Source of the DNA: Denitrificimonas caeni
GTDB lineage: Bacteria > Pseudomonadota > Gammaproteobacteria > Pseudomonadales > Pseudomonadaceae
Reading direction: 5' to 3'
DNA length: 64,000 nt
NCBI RefSeq assembly: GCF_905120345.1
Contig: NZ_CAJHOA010000005.1
Coordinates: forward strand, 201,574-265,573
In this document: positions 9,291 to 19,483 of the stretch, piece by piece
Numbering within the stretch: the stretch's first letter is position 1
Layout: every line of letters begins with the position of its first letter
Translations under genes and position numbers: made by a program
The notes under the pieces: model-generated
Seen by the model: only the letters and a program-made list of their open reading frames with translations
The model's database searches: none
What the model was told of the DNA's origin: nothing

Positions 9291-10109
9291 ATGAAACGTA
9301 CAGCTTTTTTTATTTCTGATGGAACAGGTATTACTGCCGAAACGCTTGGGCAAAGTTTATTAGCGCAATTCGATAATATCGACTTTCGCCGTTTAACTCG
9401 ACCTTACATTGACACTGTTGAAAAAGCACAGGCAATGGTACAGCAAATTAATGAGCTTGCGGAAAGTGAGGGCATGCGACCCATTGTCTTCGACACTATT
9501 GTTAATGCTGAAATTCGCGATATTCTAACAACTGCCAATGCGTTTAAAGTGGATATTTTTTCCAGTTTTCTCTCGCCGCTAGAAGAAGAACTCAATGAGC
9601 GCTCTTCGTATTCTGTCGGAAAATCGCACTCGATTGCACATAGCGCTAACTATATAGAACGCATTGAGGCAGTCCATTTTGCCTTAGATAATGATGATGG
9701 CGGCCGTACTCGTCATTACGACAGTGCAGATATTATCTTGGTGGGTGTGTCGCGTTGCGGTAAAACGCCAACCTGCCTCTATATGGCGATGCAATACGGT
9801 ATTCGTGCGGCTAACTATCCACTCACTGAAGATGACATGGAGCACTTGCAAATTCCAGCGTCTTTAAAGGCGCATAAAGATAAGCTCTTTGGTTTAACCA
9901 TTGATGCGGATCGTTTAGCGGCGATTCGTAATGAGCGCAAACCGAACAGCCGCTACGCCAGTTACGCACAGTGTGAGTTTGAAGTGCGTGAGGTTGAGGG
10001 TTTGTTTGAGCGGGAAAATATAAACTTTATCAATACAACGCATTTTTCTGTAGAAGAAATTTCCGCAAAAATTTTAGTTGAGAAGGGCATTGAGCGCCGC
10101 TTAAAGTGA
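9291..10109 (+). CDS. ppsR: PEP synthase regulatory protein (bifunctional kinase/pyrophosphorylase)
   Basis: 272 residues, DUF299 family. It begins [20 protein letters not shown], typical of the family, and carries the nucleotide-binding loop [10 protein letters not shown] (about residues 152-161). PpsR inactivates PEP synthase by ADP-dependent phosphorylation of a Thr next to the catalytic His and reactivates it by Pi-dependent dephosphorylation. The ATG at 9291 gives the family N-terminus; the three upstream in-frame codons (TTG GCA ATT) are ignored. A TATAAT element at 9247-9252 could be its -10 box. Confidence 0.95.
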   Translation: MKRTAFFISDGTGITAETLGQSLLAQFDNIDFRRLTRPYIDTVEKAQAMVQQINELAESEGMRPIVFDTIVNAEIRDILTTANAFKVDIFSSFLSPLEEELNERSSYSVGKSHSIAHSANYIERIEAVHFALDNDDGGRTRHYDSADIILVGVSRCGKTPTCLYMAMQYGIRAANYPLTEDDMEHLQIPASLKAHKDKLFGLTIDADRLAAIRNERKPNSRYASYAQCEFEVREVEGLFERENINFINTTHFSVEEISAKILVEKGIERRLK

Positions 10110-10176
10110 ATATTAATTGTTTACTGCTGTTTGCTTGGCGGTAAACAGTTGTAAAGACTGTGCTCAGACAAGTAAT

Positions 10177-10214
10177 AAAAAGGCTGTAGCATATTAATTA
10201 CTTACAGCCTTTTT
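10177..10214. terminator. bidirectional terminator between ppsR and rnt
   Basis: Twelve-base perfect arms AAAAAGGCTGTA (10177-10188) and TACAGCCTTTTT (10203-10214). The run of T on one side and A on the other makes it work for both convergent genes. Confidence 0.85.
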
Positions 10215-10246
10215 TGTAAATGGGTTTTAATTAGGATGCTGTGCTG

Positions 10247-10945
10247 TTACTCAAAGTCGTCCCAACCGCCCATTTCTTTCCAGCGATTGACAATACCAAA
10301 AAATAACTCGGCAGTTTTCTCGGTATCGTAGCGGGCGTTATGCGCCTCGCGGGCATCAAAACGGATTTCTGCCGCTTCACACGCTTTAGCCAAGACAGTT
10401 TGCCCATAGGCTAAACCACCCAAAGTGGCGGTATCAAAGCTTGAGAACGGGTGAAAGGGATTACGCTTAATTCCGCAGCGTTCAACTGCAGCATTTAAAA
10501 AGCCTAAGTCGAAATGACTGTTGTGACCCACTAAGATCGCGCGTTTACAGCCGCTGGCTTTTAAGGATTTACGTACACTTTTGAAAATCTCTCCTAGCGC
10601 GTGATCTTCATTGACCGCCATACGTAAGGGATGATCAAGTTTAATCCCAGTGAAGTCTAGCGCTGCTTGCTCAATATTCGCGCCTTCAAAAGGTTTGATG
10701 CGGAAAAATAAGGTGTGCTCTGCATAGAGTAAGCCTTCTTCATCCATGGCAGGAATCACTGCAGCAATTTCCAGTAAAGCATCGGTAGCGCTATTAAAAC
10801 CACCGGTCTCCACATCAATCACCACCGGTAAGTAACCACGAAAACGCCGTGCCATTGCCGATTTTAAACCACCACTGTGTTTATCATGGCCATTATTGCC
10901 ATTATTCGGGAGGTCGTATTCGTAGTCTTCGATGTCTTGGCTCAT
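10247..10945 (-). CDS. rnt: ribonuclease T
   Basis: 232 residues, DEDDh 3'-5' exonuclease. ExoI motif [20 protein letters not shown] (Asp/Glu near residues 44-46), ExoII around [13 protein letters not shown], and Exo[17 protein letters not shown]. RNase T trims tRNA and other stable RNA 3' ends and the tRNA CCA end. Its start overlaps the pyrC stop by 4 bp, indicating translational coupling. Confidence 0.95.
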   Translation of the reverse strand: MSQDIEDYEYDLPNNGNNGHDKHSGGLKSAMARRFRGYLPVVIDVETGGFNSATDALLEIAAVIPAMDEEGLLYAEHTLFFRIKPFEGANIEQAALDFTGIKLDHPLRMAVNEDHALGEIFKSVRKSLKASGCKRAILVGHNSHFDLGFLNAAVERCGIKRNPFHPFSSFDTATLGGLAYGQTVLAKACEAAEIRFDAREAHNARYDTEKTAELFFGIVNRWKEMGGWDDFE

Positions 10946-11988
10946 AGCTGAGTTCCTAATACACGCCAGTTCAAGGTATCACCGGCACGTAATGGCACCA
11001 ATTGTTGTTCCCCAAAGGCTAAAGAGGCTGGCACAGTCCAAGGCTCGCGCACTAAAGTAATGCTGTCTTGGTTGCGTGGTAAATTATAGAAGTCAGGGCC
11101 GAAGTGGCTGGCAAAGGCTTCGAGTTTGTCTAGGGCATTGCGTTGCTCAAAGGCTTCGGCATACAGCTCAATCGCTGCGTAAGCGCTATAGCAACCGGCG
11201 CAGCCACAGGCGTTTTCTTTAGCGTTTTGTGCGTGTGGTGCGGAGTCAGTACCTAAGAAAAACTTAGCTGAAGCACTGGTCGCTGCATCCAATAAAGCGT
11301 CTTGATGAGTATTGCGCTTAAGAATCGGTAGGCAATAAAAATGCGGGCGAATACCACCGGCGAGCATATGGTTACGGTTGTAGAGTAGGTGATGAGCGGT
11401 AATAGTGGCCGCTACATTGTCACTTGCTGCCGTCACAAACTGGACCGCGTCAGCGGTAGTGATGTGCTCGAGTACAACTTTTAAATTGGGAAAACGGTTC
11501 ACCAAACCAATCAACTGTTCATCAATAAAACGCTTTTCGCGATCAAAGATATCGACACTGTTATGGGTGACTTCACCATGTACCAACAGCGGCATACCGA
11601 CTTCACTCATGGCTTCTAGCGCTGGATAAATTGCTTCAAGCGAGGTTACACCTGAATCTGAGTTGGTGGTCGCGCCAGCAGGATAAAGCTTAGCAGCCTG
11701 TACGAACCCACAGTCTTTAGCGTCTTTAATGTCTTGCGCTGAAGTGTGATCCGTCAGGTAAAGCACCATCAGGGGCTCAAAGGTACTTGACGTTGGGCGG
11801 GCGTCTAAAATACGTTGACGGTATTGATCGGCTTGCGCTGTGTTACGTACGGGCGGTACTAAATTGGGCATGATAATCGCACGAGCAAAGGTGCGTGCAG
11901 CGTCGGCAACAGTGTGCTGTAGAACTGCACCATCGCGCAGGTGAATATGCCAATCGTCGGGTCGCAGCAGGGTAAGACGGTCAATCAT
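10942..11988 (-). CDS. pyrC: dihydroorotase
   Basis: 348 residues, E. coli-type homodimeric class II dihydroorotase. The metal motif [10 protein letters not shown] lies at residues 11-20. The carboxylated Lys region is in [15 protein letters not shown], and metal His residues follow in LLVHGEVTH and [16 protein letters not shown] holds the catalytic Asp. It closes the dihydroorotate ring in pyrimidine synthesis. It is first in the pyrC-rnt pair, with motY divergent upstream, the order known from Pseudomonas. Confidence 0.96.
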   Translation of the reverse strand: MIDRLTLLRPDDWHIHLRDGAVLQHTVADAARTFARAIIMPNLVPPVRNTAQADQYRQRILDARPTSSTFEPLMVLYLTDHTSAQDIKDAKDCGFVQAAKLYPAGATTNSDSGVTSLEAIYPALEAMSEVGMPLLVHGEVTHNSVDIFDREKRFIDEQLIGLVNRFPNLKVVLEHITTADAVQFVTAASDNVAATITAHHLLYNRNHMLAGGIRPHFYCLPILKRNTHQDALLDAATSASAKFFLGTDSAPHAQNAKENACGCAGCYSAYAAIELYAEAFEQRNALDKLEAFASHFGPDFYNLPRNQDSITLVREPWTVPASLAFGEQQLVPLRAGDTLNWRVLGTQL

Positions 11989-12122
11989 GAAGGCTTCCAG
12001 TCAGTCTATTTAAATATAATAGATGGAATGCTACCGTAAAAGCGCGGAGTGGGCATCTGCTTTAAAGTTTTCCTGATTGTTACCGATAGCTTAAGCGAGC
12101 ATTTTGGTGACGGGAGAGCGCA

Positions 12123-13016
12123 ATGCGCTTAGGTGTTTTTTTAGTTTTATCGGGTCTGCTAGCAACACCTGCGCTGGCATTAACCTTTCAAACGCCATTA
12201 GAGCATGTTGAATGGATGGTGGAAGGCGATCGCTTTGAATGTCGTTTGACACAGCCTGTTAAAGGTTTTGGCCAAGGTGAGTTTGTCCGTCGTGCTGGTG
12301 AGAAGCCTATTTTTAAGCTACAGGCCCAAGAAGCTTGGCTCAGTCGTGGCTCGGCGACCTTATTGGCGGGCGCTGCGCCCTGGCGTGCCAGCCAAGGTGA
12401 TATTAACTTAGGTATCGTCTTAGTTAACAACGATGGTAATGCGCTGCAGGCATCACAATTACAAGCAGGTCGTTTGCTAACGGGATTGCTGGAGGGGCGC
12501 GGTCCGTTAATCCGTCACCGTACGGGTCAAGGTGAGGCGCTTGAAGTGCGTCTCTTGCCCGCGCGTTTTACAGATGCGTACCAGCGCTACCTCACCTGTA
12601 CGGCTGGCTTGTTGCCGTACAACTTTGAACAGCTTAAGCAAACTCGGATAAGTTTTCCCAGCACCGATATGTTGATCAGTGAGTCGGCACAAGCGCGCTT
12701 ACAGTCGATTGTGGATTATTTAAAAGAAGATCCGACAGTTAATCAAATTGAATTGGACGGGCATTCTGACAGCTGGGGTAATCGCCTCAGTAATCGTGAA
12801 ATTTCACGTCGACGTGCGTTAACCGTTAAGCAGTTTTTTATCGCGCATGGTGTTCCTGAAGATCAAATTGTGCTGCGCTTTCATGGCGAGCGTTATCCAT
12901 TAAAGCCCAATAATAGCGCCGCCAATCGCGCGCTTAACCGTCGTGTTAATGTCGTGCTATCACGTGTGCCCGAGGGCACTCTCAGCGCTTTGAATGAGAT
13001 TGATAGTGAGTCATAG
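12123..13016 (+). CDS. motY: MotY, OmpA-like T-ring protein of the flagellar stator
   Basis: 297 residues with a signal peptide (MRLGVFLVLSGLLATPALAL). An N-terminal MotY-specific domain is followed by a C-terminal OmpA/MotB peptidoglycan-binding domain (about residues 180-287) with IELDGHSDSWGNRLSNREIS and NRALNRRVNVVL. In the Pseudomonas/Vibrio group MotY forms the periplasmic T-ring that holds stators in place. Position divergent to pyrC-rnt supports MotY over a generic OmpA protein. A GACGGGAGAG ribosome site precedes the ATG. Confidence 0.88.
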   Translation: MRLGVFLVLSGLLATPALALTFQTPLEHVEWMVEGDRFECRLTQPVKGFGQGEFVRRAGEKPIFKLQAQEAWLSRGSATLLAGAAPWRASQGDINLGIVLVNNDGNALQASQLQAGRLLTGLLEGRGPLIRHRTGQGEALEVRLLPARFTDAYQRYLTCTAGLLPYNFEQLKQTRISFPSTDMLISESAQARLQSIVDYLKEDPTVNQIELDGHSDSWGNRLSNREISRRRALTVKQFFIAHGVPEDQIVLRFHGERYPLKPNNSAANRALNRRVNVVLSRVPEGTLSALNEIDSES

Positions 13017-13023
13017 TTGTACC

Positions 13024-14367
13024 TTAGTGCTGTGCAAAGTGTGCTCTAGTGAGCTGGATAACGACAGGGCTGAGAACTAGCAGCGACACTAAGTTAGGTA
13101 GTGCCATTAAGCCATTTAGGGTGTCGGCTAGCAGCCATACTGTATCCAGTTGGCTGATGGCGCCCATGGGTACGACTGCCACCCAAATCAAACGATAGGG
13201 TAAAATAGCGCGGGCACCAAATAAAAACTCCCAGCAGCGTTCGCCGTAATAGCTCCAGCCTAAAATCGTGGTAAAAGCAAAGACCACCAGTGCCACTGTC
13301 AGTAAGTAGTTACCGGTGCCCGGCATTGCCGATTCAAACGCTGCTGATGATAGGGCTGCTCCGCTGAGGCCGCTGCTCCAGACTCCCGAGCAAATAATCG
13401 CTAGCCCCGTCATGCTGCAGATGATCAGAGTGTCGATAAAGGTGCCCATCATCCCAATTAAACCAGAAACAACCGGATCGTCACTGGTGCCGGCTGCTTG
13501 TGCGATCCCTGCACTACCCAAGCCGGCTTCGTTGGAGAACACTCCACGGGCAACACCAAAACGTAATGCTGCGATCATCGCCGCCCCAGCAAAACCGCCC
13601 ACGGCAGCGTGACCATTAAAGGCTGAGTCAATAATCAATAACAGTGCTGCAGGAATGGCCTGATAGTGGCTGATGAGTACAAATAGCGCGGCCAGTACAT
13701 AAGCAAGGCACATAAAGGGTACGAGGGTTTGTGCAACTGCGCCGATGCGCTGAATTCCCCCCAAGATAACCATCCCGACCAAAACCATAATGCATAAACC
13801 GCTGACCCACGCTGGTATGGCAAAAGACACTTCAAGACTGGCGGCCATACTGTTGACCTGAACCATATTGCCAATACCAAAACTGGCGAGGCCACCAAAC
13901 ACCGCAAAGCAAGCACCGAGCCAGGCCCATTTGCGACCGAGACCATTTTTAATCGCATACATAGGCCCGCCAACAAAGTGATTGTGGCTGTTTTTTTCAC
14001 GAAAATGCACAGCGAGTACCACTTCACAATACTTGGTGGCCATGCCTACTAGAGCTGTACACCACATCCAAAAGAGCGCGCCGGGTCCCCCCAAGACAAT
14101 AGCTGTAGCCACTCCCGCAATATTACCTGTGCCAACAGTAGCGGCAAGGGTGGTCATTAAGGCTGCAAAAGGGCTGATCTGGCCGGTAGTGGCATCACCC
14201 TTGGCGCGGCCGTTCCAAATTTCTAAAAAGCCACGCCTGATATTGAGCACGGGCATAAATTTTAAGGCTAGCATCAAGAACACACCGCTGCCTAAGATGG
14301 CAATCAGCATGGGTGTTCCCCAAACCAGATTATTGATGGTCGTAACGGCGCTATTAAATGTCTGCAT
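13024..14367 (-). CDS. alanine/glycine:cation symporter (AGCS family)
   Basis: 447 residues with about eleven membrane segments. Family signatures: TLAATVGTGNIAGVATAIVLGGPGA (split across about residues 71-95), FSNEAGLGSAGIAQAAG and TTILGWSYYGERCWEFLFG. Such proteins take up alanine or glycine with Na+ or H+. It converges with motY with a 7-bp gap and no obvious terminator between them. Substrate choice within the family cannot be told from sequence. Confidence 0.92.
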   Translation of the reverse strand: MQTFNSAVTTINNLVWGTPMLIAILGSGVFLMLALKFMPVLNIRRGFLEIWNGRAKGDATTGQISPFAALMTTLAATVGTGNIAGVATAIVLGGPGALFWMWCTALVGMATKYCEVVLAVHFREKNSHNHFVGGPMYAIKNGLGRKWAWLGACFAVFGGLASFGIGNMVQVNSMAASLEVSFAIPAWVSGLCIMVLVGMVILGGIQRIGAVAQTLVPFMCLAYVLAALFVLISHYQAIPAALLLIIDSAFNGHAAVGGFAGAAMIAALRFGVARGVFSNEAGLGSAGIAQAAGTSDDPVVSGLIGMMGTFIDTLIICSMTGLAIICSGVWSSGLSGAALSSAAFESAMPGTGNYLLTVALVVFAFTTILGWSYYGERCWEFLFGARAILPYRLIWVAVVPMGAISQLDTVWLLADTLNGLMALPNLVSLLVLSPVVIQLTRAHFAQH

Positions 14368-14581
14368 AAAAATATTAAATCGTACTGTGCTTAAGGGGGA
14401 AATCAGCAGGTCGATGCTGTCGCTTCGATCTCTGCGGTAAAGGTGAGGAGCAGTAAATCAGTGATGATAGATGGCCATTGTCGGCAAATACAGTGTTTTT
14501 TATCAGCTTTTATCACTGTGCAGGCTGTTTATCGGTGTTGATGCGTTACACTGCGAGGGTAAATTGATGTGCGAGTACAGC

Positions 14582-14896
14582 ATGAAAAAAATCATAATAA
14601 TACTGCCGCTAATGTTTCCTGTTATGGCGTTGGCGTTTCCATTTGAAGTTGAAAAACAATTTAATGGTGCGGAAATAGCCGTAGATACTTTGGATTTAGG
14701 CAATAATATGGCCTCGGTCTCATTAAACAACTACGGATCTCGTGCTGCCGTATGTAAAGTGCGTTTTCGTAATGGTCCAGAAGCACCTCGGACTCGAAAG
14801 GCACGTATCGCGGCCGGTGAAACAGCACATTTAACCGCCCGTTTTAATAGTACAGTCATTAAAATGCGCGTTCAGGTTGAATGTAAACAAGATTGA
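14582..14896 (+). CDS. small exported protein of unknown function
   Basis: 104 residues from MKKIIIILPLMFPVMALAF, a signal peptide ending in ALA-F. The rest is a short beta-rich sequence with a single Cys pair (CKVRF and VECKQD), which could form a disulfide. The longer frame to 14471 adds a non-signal N-terminus and is rejected. I recognise no domain. YcgN follows by 45 bp in the same direction. Confidence 0.7.
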   Translation: MKKIIIILPLMFPVMALAFPFEVEKQFNGAEIAVDTLDLGNNMASVSLNNYGSRAAVCKVRFRNGPEAPRTRKARIAAGETAHLTARFNSTVIKMRVQVECKQD

Positions 14897-14941
14897 TTTT
14901 GCGTTTACTTCGCTTGGCGTTCAGTAAAGGTAGAGCAGAGT

Positions 14942-15391
14942 ATGGCAGCAATTGTTGAACCCTTTTGGAAGCGTAAAACCCTAGCAGAACTTGATCAGGA
15001 AGAGTGGGAATCGCTCTGTGATGGCTGTGGTTTGTGCTGCTTGCAAAAACTTGAAGATGAAGATGATGGCGCGGTGTATTACACCAATATTGCTTGTAAG
15101 TTATTGGATTTAGATACCGCACGTTGCAGCAACTATCCGGACCGGAAAAACTTTGTACCTGACTGCATTCAGTTAACCGCTGATCAGTCTGATGCTTTCC
15201 GCTGGTTGCCTACTACTTGTGCGTACCGTTTAGTGCATGAAGGCAAGGATTTGTTTGTCTGGCACCACTTGGTTTGCGGCAATGCTGATGCGGTACATAC
15301 CGAGCGTGTTTCGCAACTGGGTCGTATGGTCAGTGAGCTGGATGTGGCTGACGAAGACTGGGAAAAGCATCTGATTTTTAGATCAAGCTAG
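14942..15391 (+). CDS. YcgN-family cysteine-cluster protein (UPF0260)
   Basis: 149 residues with the UPF0260 Cys pattern: [12 protein letters not shown] (residues 22-33), then [18 protein letters not shown] and VPDC, about eight Cys that resemble the zinc/iron-chelating CxxCxxCC family. It starts after GGTAGAGCAGAGT. Function is unknown beyond likely metal or Fe-S binding. Confidence 0.88.
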   Translation: MAAIVEPFWKRKTLAELDQEEWESLCDGCGLCCLQKLEDEDDGAVYYTNIACKLLDLDTARCSNYPDRKNFVPDCIQLTADQSDAFRWLPTTCAYRLVHEGKDLFVWHHLVCGNADAVHTERVSQLGRMVSELDVADEDWEKHLIFRSS

Positions 15392-15423
15392 TTTTGTTTA
15401 TGACGGTAGGTTATCGGTATAAC

Positions 15424-15458
15424 TGACGCTGATGGCTTGGGATAAGAGCCCAGCGTCA
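15424..15458. terminator. hairpin between ycgN and the convergent hydrolase
   Basis: Eight-base arms TGACGCTG/CAGCGTCA with an inner GGCT/AGCC pair. It overlaps the stop codon of the hydrolase gene. There is no T tract, so terminator function is tentative. Confidence 0.35.
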
Positions 15459-16370
15459 ACTATGAGGAGCCTCTTGATAACAACGCTTACTGTTCATAAA
15501 AGTTAGGACTGCCCGTCTTATTTCAGGAAATGCAAACGACATAATATGTGGGCCTTTTGCGTCTAACCAGCAGAGGTGTTGCTGTGGATGGGCTTTTTTC
15601 CAGGTTTTATAGAGTTGTTTACCCTGTTTATAAGGCACTATTTCATCTTTTGGACTGTGCATGATCAGTACTGGAATATCAATTTTTTCTATATGCTTGA
15701 TCGGATCCCACTGGCCTGGAATCAATACGGTAAACGGCCAAATCAACCAGCCCACAATGTTTTTGCTCATCGCACTGCGCGCTGCTGTAGCAAAACCGGT
15801 AAATGGGGCATCTAGCACCAAGGCTTGTATTTGATAGGTTTCAGCGGCTTGTGCGGTAAAGTTGATCGCCATGGCTGCGCCAATGCTTTGCCCAAGGATG
15901 ATCAGTTCTTTTTGTGGATATTGTTGTTTCATCCATAAGGCTGCGGCCTCAAGATCTTGCAACACGCCAGGCATTCGCGCCTGACCCTCAGACGCACCAA
16001 AACCACGATAATCTAACGCCAAGACACTGACACCATTGGCCGGCAACCAATAAATACTACGGCTATGGCTGGAAATATTTTCTGCGTTACCGTGTACATA
16101 TAACACCATCACATTAGAGTCAGGTATGTCTCCCTGTGCGGGTATCCACCAAGCATGCAGCTTGGTCTTATCTTCGGCTTTAAGCCACACGTCCTGATAC
16201 TCAAGCTCAGCTTCTTCAGGGGTGGATATCAATACGCTTTGTGGATAAAAAAACAAAGCAGATAAGGATGTGCAGCCGGTTAGAGTCAAACCACTTACCA
16301 GGACTGTTAATCCATACAACAGCCTTGTTAGTGTTGCTCTCAGCGCTTTAATAATACCAATTGATGCCAA
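15456..16370 (-). CDS. lipoprotein alpha/beta hydrolase
   Basis: 304 residues. A hydrophobic N-terminus ends in a lipobox LTGC (about residues 30-33), so a lipid-anchored periplasmic protein is likely. It has the oxyanion segment YVHGNAENIS, the nucleophile elbow LGQSIGAA, an acid region HSPKDEIVPY and the final His in KGPHIM, a complete hydrolase triad of the BEM46/YqkD type. The start overlaps the end of the DUF4105 gene by 23 bp, so the two are probably translated together. Substrate unknown. Confidence 0.85.
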   Translation of the reverse strand: MASIGIIKALRATLTRLLYGLTVLVSGLTLTGCTSLSALFFYPQSVLISTPEEAELEYQDVWLKAEDKTKLHAWWIPAQGDIPDSNVMVLYVHGNAENISSHSRSIYWLPANGVSVLALDYRGFGASEGQARMPGVLQDLEAAALWMKQQYPQKELIILGQSIGAAMAINFTAQAAETYQIQALVLDAPFTGFATAARSAMSKNIVGWLIWPFTVLIPGQWDPIKHIEKIDIPVLIMHSPKDEIVPYKQGKQLYKTWKKAHPQQHLCWLDAKGPHIMSFAFPEIRRAVLTFMNSKRCYQEAPHS

Positions 16371-18243
16371 GGCTCACCTCGTGCTGTTCGCTGGACTGTT
16401 GGTGGTGTTTGAAGTGCTGGCTTTTAGCTTCTAATTTCAGTTGCAGGTTAGTCGCCAGTTGCCAACCTAGGTTGGCTTTAATCTCCGTACGTTTGGTTTT
16501 ATCCAGCCAGCTGAGACCTTGCCAGTTAGTTTCCAGTTGGGCTTGCAGAGTGTTACCTTGCCACAGCCAGCCCAATCGAGGCCCCAAGCTTAATTGCGCG
16601 CCTTTATGAAATTGATTATCAACCAGTAACTGCGCGTGCGCTAAACCATAAAAACGGCCTGCTGAGGTCAACCATGCTTTACCGAAGCCGCTGTGTAAAT
16701 AGCCATATAGCTGCGCATCGGCACCAATAAAACGATCTAAACCGCCGCTCACCGACCATGCGATAGGCTGCTGGAAATAGGTTTGATGGCTGAGTGATAA
16801 AATATCTACCACTTGAAACTGCTGCACTCTAACAGCACCACCCTCCCACAATCTTAAGCTTAAATTGCCCATCTGGATTTGTGAACCTGGCACATAACCT
16901 TGTGGTAAGTCCATCACATCATGGAAGGCTGCGCGGTAATTAAGATCAACAAAGCCTAGATGATCTGAGCCAGAACGCGGATCAGAAAACGTACTACCGA
17001 TCTTCATGCCTAAGCGTTGGCTTAAATGGCCTTGGTCATCTCGGTAGGTGGGTGCTGGAATCTCGGCAAAACCGGCAGAAGCCGTATGTTTGGCACGAGC
17101 GGATAAAATAGCTAAGGTGCGTTTGCGTAGTTCAGGGTTGGCTTGTCTTTTTTGTACAGCCAAATAACGTGCATACGCATAAGCCAGTTCTAGGGCTTGA
17201 ATTTGCTCTTGTTCAGTAAGCACAGACAGTGACGTTTGCATGTCGTCAGACTGTTCAACTAACTGTTTAGCTGTCTCTAATACGGGCAGGGATGCTTGCT
17301 GACTTTTGTATTCCATTTCGCTGGCAGCAGAGGGGCGGTACTCGGTGCTTTCTACAATACCGCGTTTTTGTAATGCTCGAATGGTATCCACTGGTATAGC
17401 AGTGAACTGAAAATCATCGGTCACATCAATGCGTTCAGAACTCGCATCTAATAAGGCTAGTAAGCGATAAGAGCAGTTTTCATCAAAGAAAAAATAATCA
17501 AAAAAAGTATCTTTGGTTTCCCAAACATGGCGTACAAACTGGTCGGTCTCTTCTTTATTTAAGTTTAGTTGATACTCCAAAATATCTCGGTATTCCATGT
17601 GCGAATATTCATTGGTCTTCGCATAATAAGGCAACACTGAGACAACCCCAGGATAGCCACCGGTTAAGCCTTTCCATGAAAATACCAATTCATTATCTTC
17701 TGGATTTGCATTGGCAGCAAAATTCACACTGTAAGCTAATAATTTATTACTGCTGGGATCTTTTTTATCCATCCGAATAAATGTATGGCCATACATAGAG
17801 GAGGGCGAGTTAATATGTGATGCAGGAAAAACTAAGGTTAAATACTCTGTGTCTAGCTCATTTTGCCATTGTTCCAATTCTGAGCAGGATTGATCTATCC
17901 ATTCAAGCTCTGGCAGTTGTTTTTTTAACCAGTAATAACGAGCTGGGAATTGGCATTGAGCTGATTGGTTATCAGGCAGGCCAGTCAGCAAAAAATGTTG
18001 TGCATCTGCTTGCAGTTCAGCGAGTAATGACGTCTTACCGTTTTCAGCTAAAAAGAAATTTGCACTATCATTTTGACTGATATAGCGTCCGCTAAATGGA
18101 TGCTTGCGATAATGCAAAAGGTGTGCCCATTGTTGCTTGTTTGAGAGCGACTCTAGCTTTTCTAATGATGGTAAAGGCGTGTCTTGAGCAGATGCCGAAT
18201 AAGATAAAAACAAAAAGCTAGCAATGAGAGACCTAGCTATCAT
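16348..18243 (-). CDS. DUF4105 protein, exported, with C-terminal barrel-like region
   Basis: 631 residues with a signal peptide (MIARSLIASFLFLSYSASAQ). The central DUF4105 region contains VFPASHINSPSSMYGHTFIRM and HMEYRDILEYQLNL and the Cys/His-rich FDENCSYRLL, reminiscent of NlpC/P60-like papain folds. The last 200 residues alternate hydrophobic and polar residues and end in Tyr-Tyr, suggesting an outer-membrane beta-barrel. It pairs with the overlapping lipoprotein hydrolase, so a joint envelope role is plausible. The molecular activity is not known. Confidence 0.82.
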   Translation of the reverse strand: MIARSLIASFLFLSYSASAQDTPLPSLEKLESLSNKQQWAHLLHYRKHPFSGRYISQNDSANFFLAENGKTSLLAELQADAQHFLLTGLPDNQSAQCQFPARYYWLKKQLPELEWIDQSCSELEQWQNELDTEYLTLVFPASHINSPSSMYGHTFIRMDKKDPSSNKLLAYSVNFAANANPEDNELVFSWKGLTGGYPGVVSVLPYYAKTNEYSHMEYRDILEYQLNLNKEETDQFVRHVWETKDTFFDYFFFDENCSYRLLALLDASSERIDVTDDFQFTAIPVDTIRALQKRGIVESTEYRPSAASEMEYKSQQASLPVLETAKQLVEQSDDMQTSLSVLTEQEQIQALELAYAYARYLAVQKRQANPELRKRTLAILSARAKHTASAGFAEIPAPTYRDDQGHLSQRLGMKIGSTFSDPRSGSDHLGFVDLNYRAAFHDVMDLPQGYVPGSQIQMGNLSLRLWEGGAVRVQQFQVVDILSLSHQTYFQQPIAWSVSGGLDRFIGADAQLYGYLHSGFGKAWLTSAGRFYGLAHAQLLVDNQFHKGAQLSLGPRLGWLWQGNTLQAQLETNWQGLSWLDKTKRTEIKANLGWQLATNLQLKLEAKSQHFKHHQQSSEQHEVSLGINWYY

Positions 18244-18272
18244 GTCAAAAACCTTTACGTGAGCAATAAAAG

Positions 18273-18292
18273 AAGCCCGCGAGAGCGGGCTT
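18273..18292 (-). terminator. terminator of the DUF3015 gene
   Basis: Eight-base perfect stem AAGCCCGC/GCGGGCTT with a tetraloop. On the minus strand it is followed by TCTTTTATT. It separates the DUF3015 gene from the DUF4105 gene, so they are distinct transcripts. Confidence 0.82.
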
Positions 18293-18311
18293 TAAATACA
18301 TTAGGGAAGAA

Positions 18312-18788
18312 TTAACCCAAGTATTTCTGTAGATTTACATCTGCAGCCATAGCAGAAGTCATTGCTTCAAATGCAGTCGCTGAAGTGGCTTCAGTGCTAA
18401 ACATTGCATCGAAGTTAGACTGCATAACGCGATTAAAAGCTGCAGTATCTTGAGTTTTAACACCCATTACTTCAGCTAAAGCCGCTAGAGTTTCACCTTG
18501 GCCAGTGGCAGCGTCTGCAGCCAATTGATCCATGTTTTCATCCATAAAGACTTGTGCCGACTTTAAAGGTCCGTTAGCAGCTTCGCAGCCTAAAGTACCC
18601 GAAGTCATACCGAAGGTTTGGTTACCTGAGGTGCCGTTAGTCGTGGCAGCCATTACATGCTGATACCATTTGTCGGCATCAGGGAAAATAACTGTTGAGC
18701 CGAGTCCGCAACCAGCTGGACCGTTAGCGTTAGCTAAAGCAACACCAGATGCTGAAGCTAAAATTAAGCCTGCAATAATTTTTTTCAT
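18312..18788 (-). CDS. DUF3015 exported protein
   Basis: 158 residues with a signal peptide (MKKIIAGLILASASGVALA) and the family start ANANGPAGCGLGSTVIF. The remainder is mostly helical, with two Cys (GCGLG and LGCEAANG) that probably pair. AGGAAAT precedes the ATG. DUF3015 proteins are common in pseudomonads; function unknown. Confidence 0.87.
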   Translation of the reverse strand: MKKIIAGLILASASGVALANANGPAGCGLGSTVIFPDADKWYQHVMAATTNGTSGNQTFGMTSGTLGCEAANGPLKSAQVFMDENMDQLAADAATGQGETLAALAEVMGVKTQDTAAFNRVMQSNFDAMFSTEATSATAFEAMTSAMAADVNLQKYLG

Positions 18789-19126
18789 GGGCTATTTCCT
18801 TAAGTTGCCAAAATTTTTAATTTTTGTTGCCTTTTATCGCGCTTGTTTAAGGTAATCATCTTTGATCTTTGTGTCTAGAGTATTAATTAAAATAAGGGTA
18901 ATACGACTAAATTACTGCAACTCTAACGTCTTTTTAAGTAGGTGTTTTAATAAAAGACAATAGAAACTGCCTAAATTGACAGTGATTTATAAATTCAAAG
19001 CAGATGTATAAAATAAGGTTGAGATGTTTAAGTAAAGTATTGTAGTGGCATATTGATGGCTAACTAGCGCGAGCAATAAAACTCACTTCGAGTTAAAGAC
19101 AAGCGCGCAGCCTTAACAGCAACAAC
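18789..19126. other. AT-rich intergenic region upstream of DUF3015
   Basis: About 340 bp with no credible reading frame on either strand. It must hold the DUF3015 promoter on the minus strand and the transcript end of yajD does not fall here, since yajD reads away from it leftwards only at its 3' side (19127). I see no clear hairpin or operator. Confidence 0.4.
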
Positions 19127-19483
19127 CTATTCAGACTCTTGCTTTTTCAATAAATCCGCTAACCCAGCTAAACCTTTAAATGTTTGCTGAGGGCCTTTTT
19201 GGCCTGCTTGTTCTTCTTTTTGGTAGTGCATATCGACTTGACGCTGATGCTCGTTATCATGACAGTACAAGCACAGCAGTTCCCAGTTGGAGCCATCAGA
19301 GGGATTGTTATCGTGGTTATGGTCGCGGTGGTGTACGGTTAGCTCGCTGAGGCCTTTACCACTGAATTCGCGGCTGCAACGGCCACAGAAATGCGGGTAC
19401 ATTTTTAACGCTTTATGACGATAGCCGCTTTCGCGTTCTTGGTAGGATTGCGCCAAAATTTTATCAAGCTTGCTGGTACTCAT
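19127..19483 (-). CDS. yajD: YajD-family HNH nuclease
   Basis: 118 residues. Zinc-ribbon Cys pair CGRCSREF (residues 33-40), HNH core LTVHHRDHNHDNNPSDGSNWE and closing LCLYCHDNEH with the second Cys pair. This is the complete HNH fold of YajD, whose cellular substrate is unknown. It overlaps ydhR by 4 bp. Confidence 0.9.
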   Translation of the reverse strand: MSTSKLDKILAQSYQERESGYRHKALKMYPHFCGRCSREFSGKGLSELTVHHRDHNHDNNPSDGSNWELLCLYCHDNEHQRQVDMHYQKEEQAGQKGPQQTFKGLAGLADLLKKQESE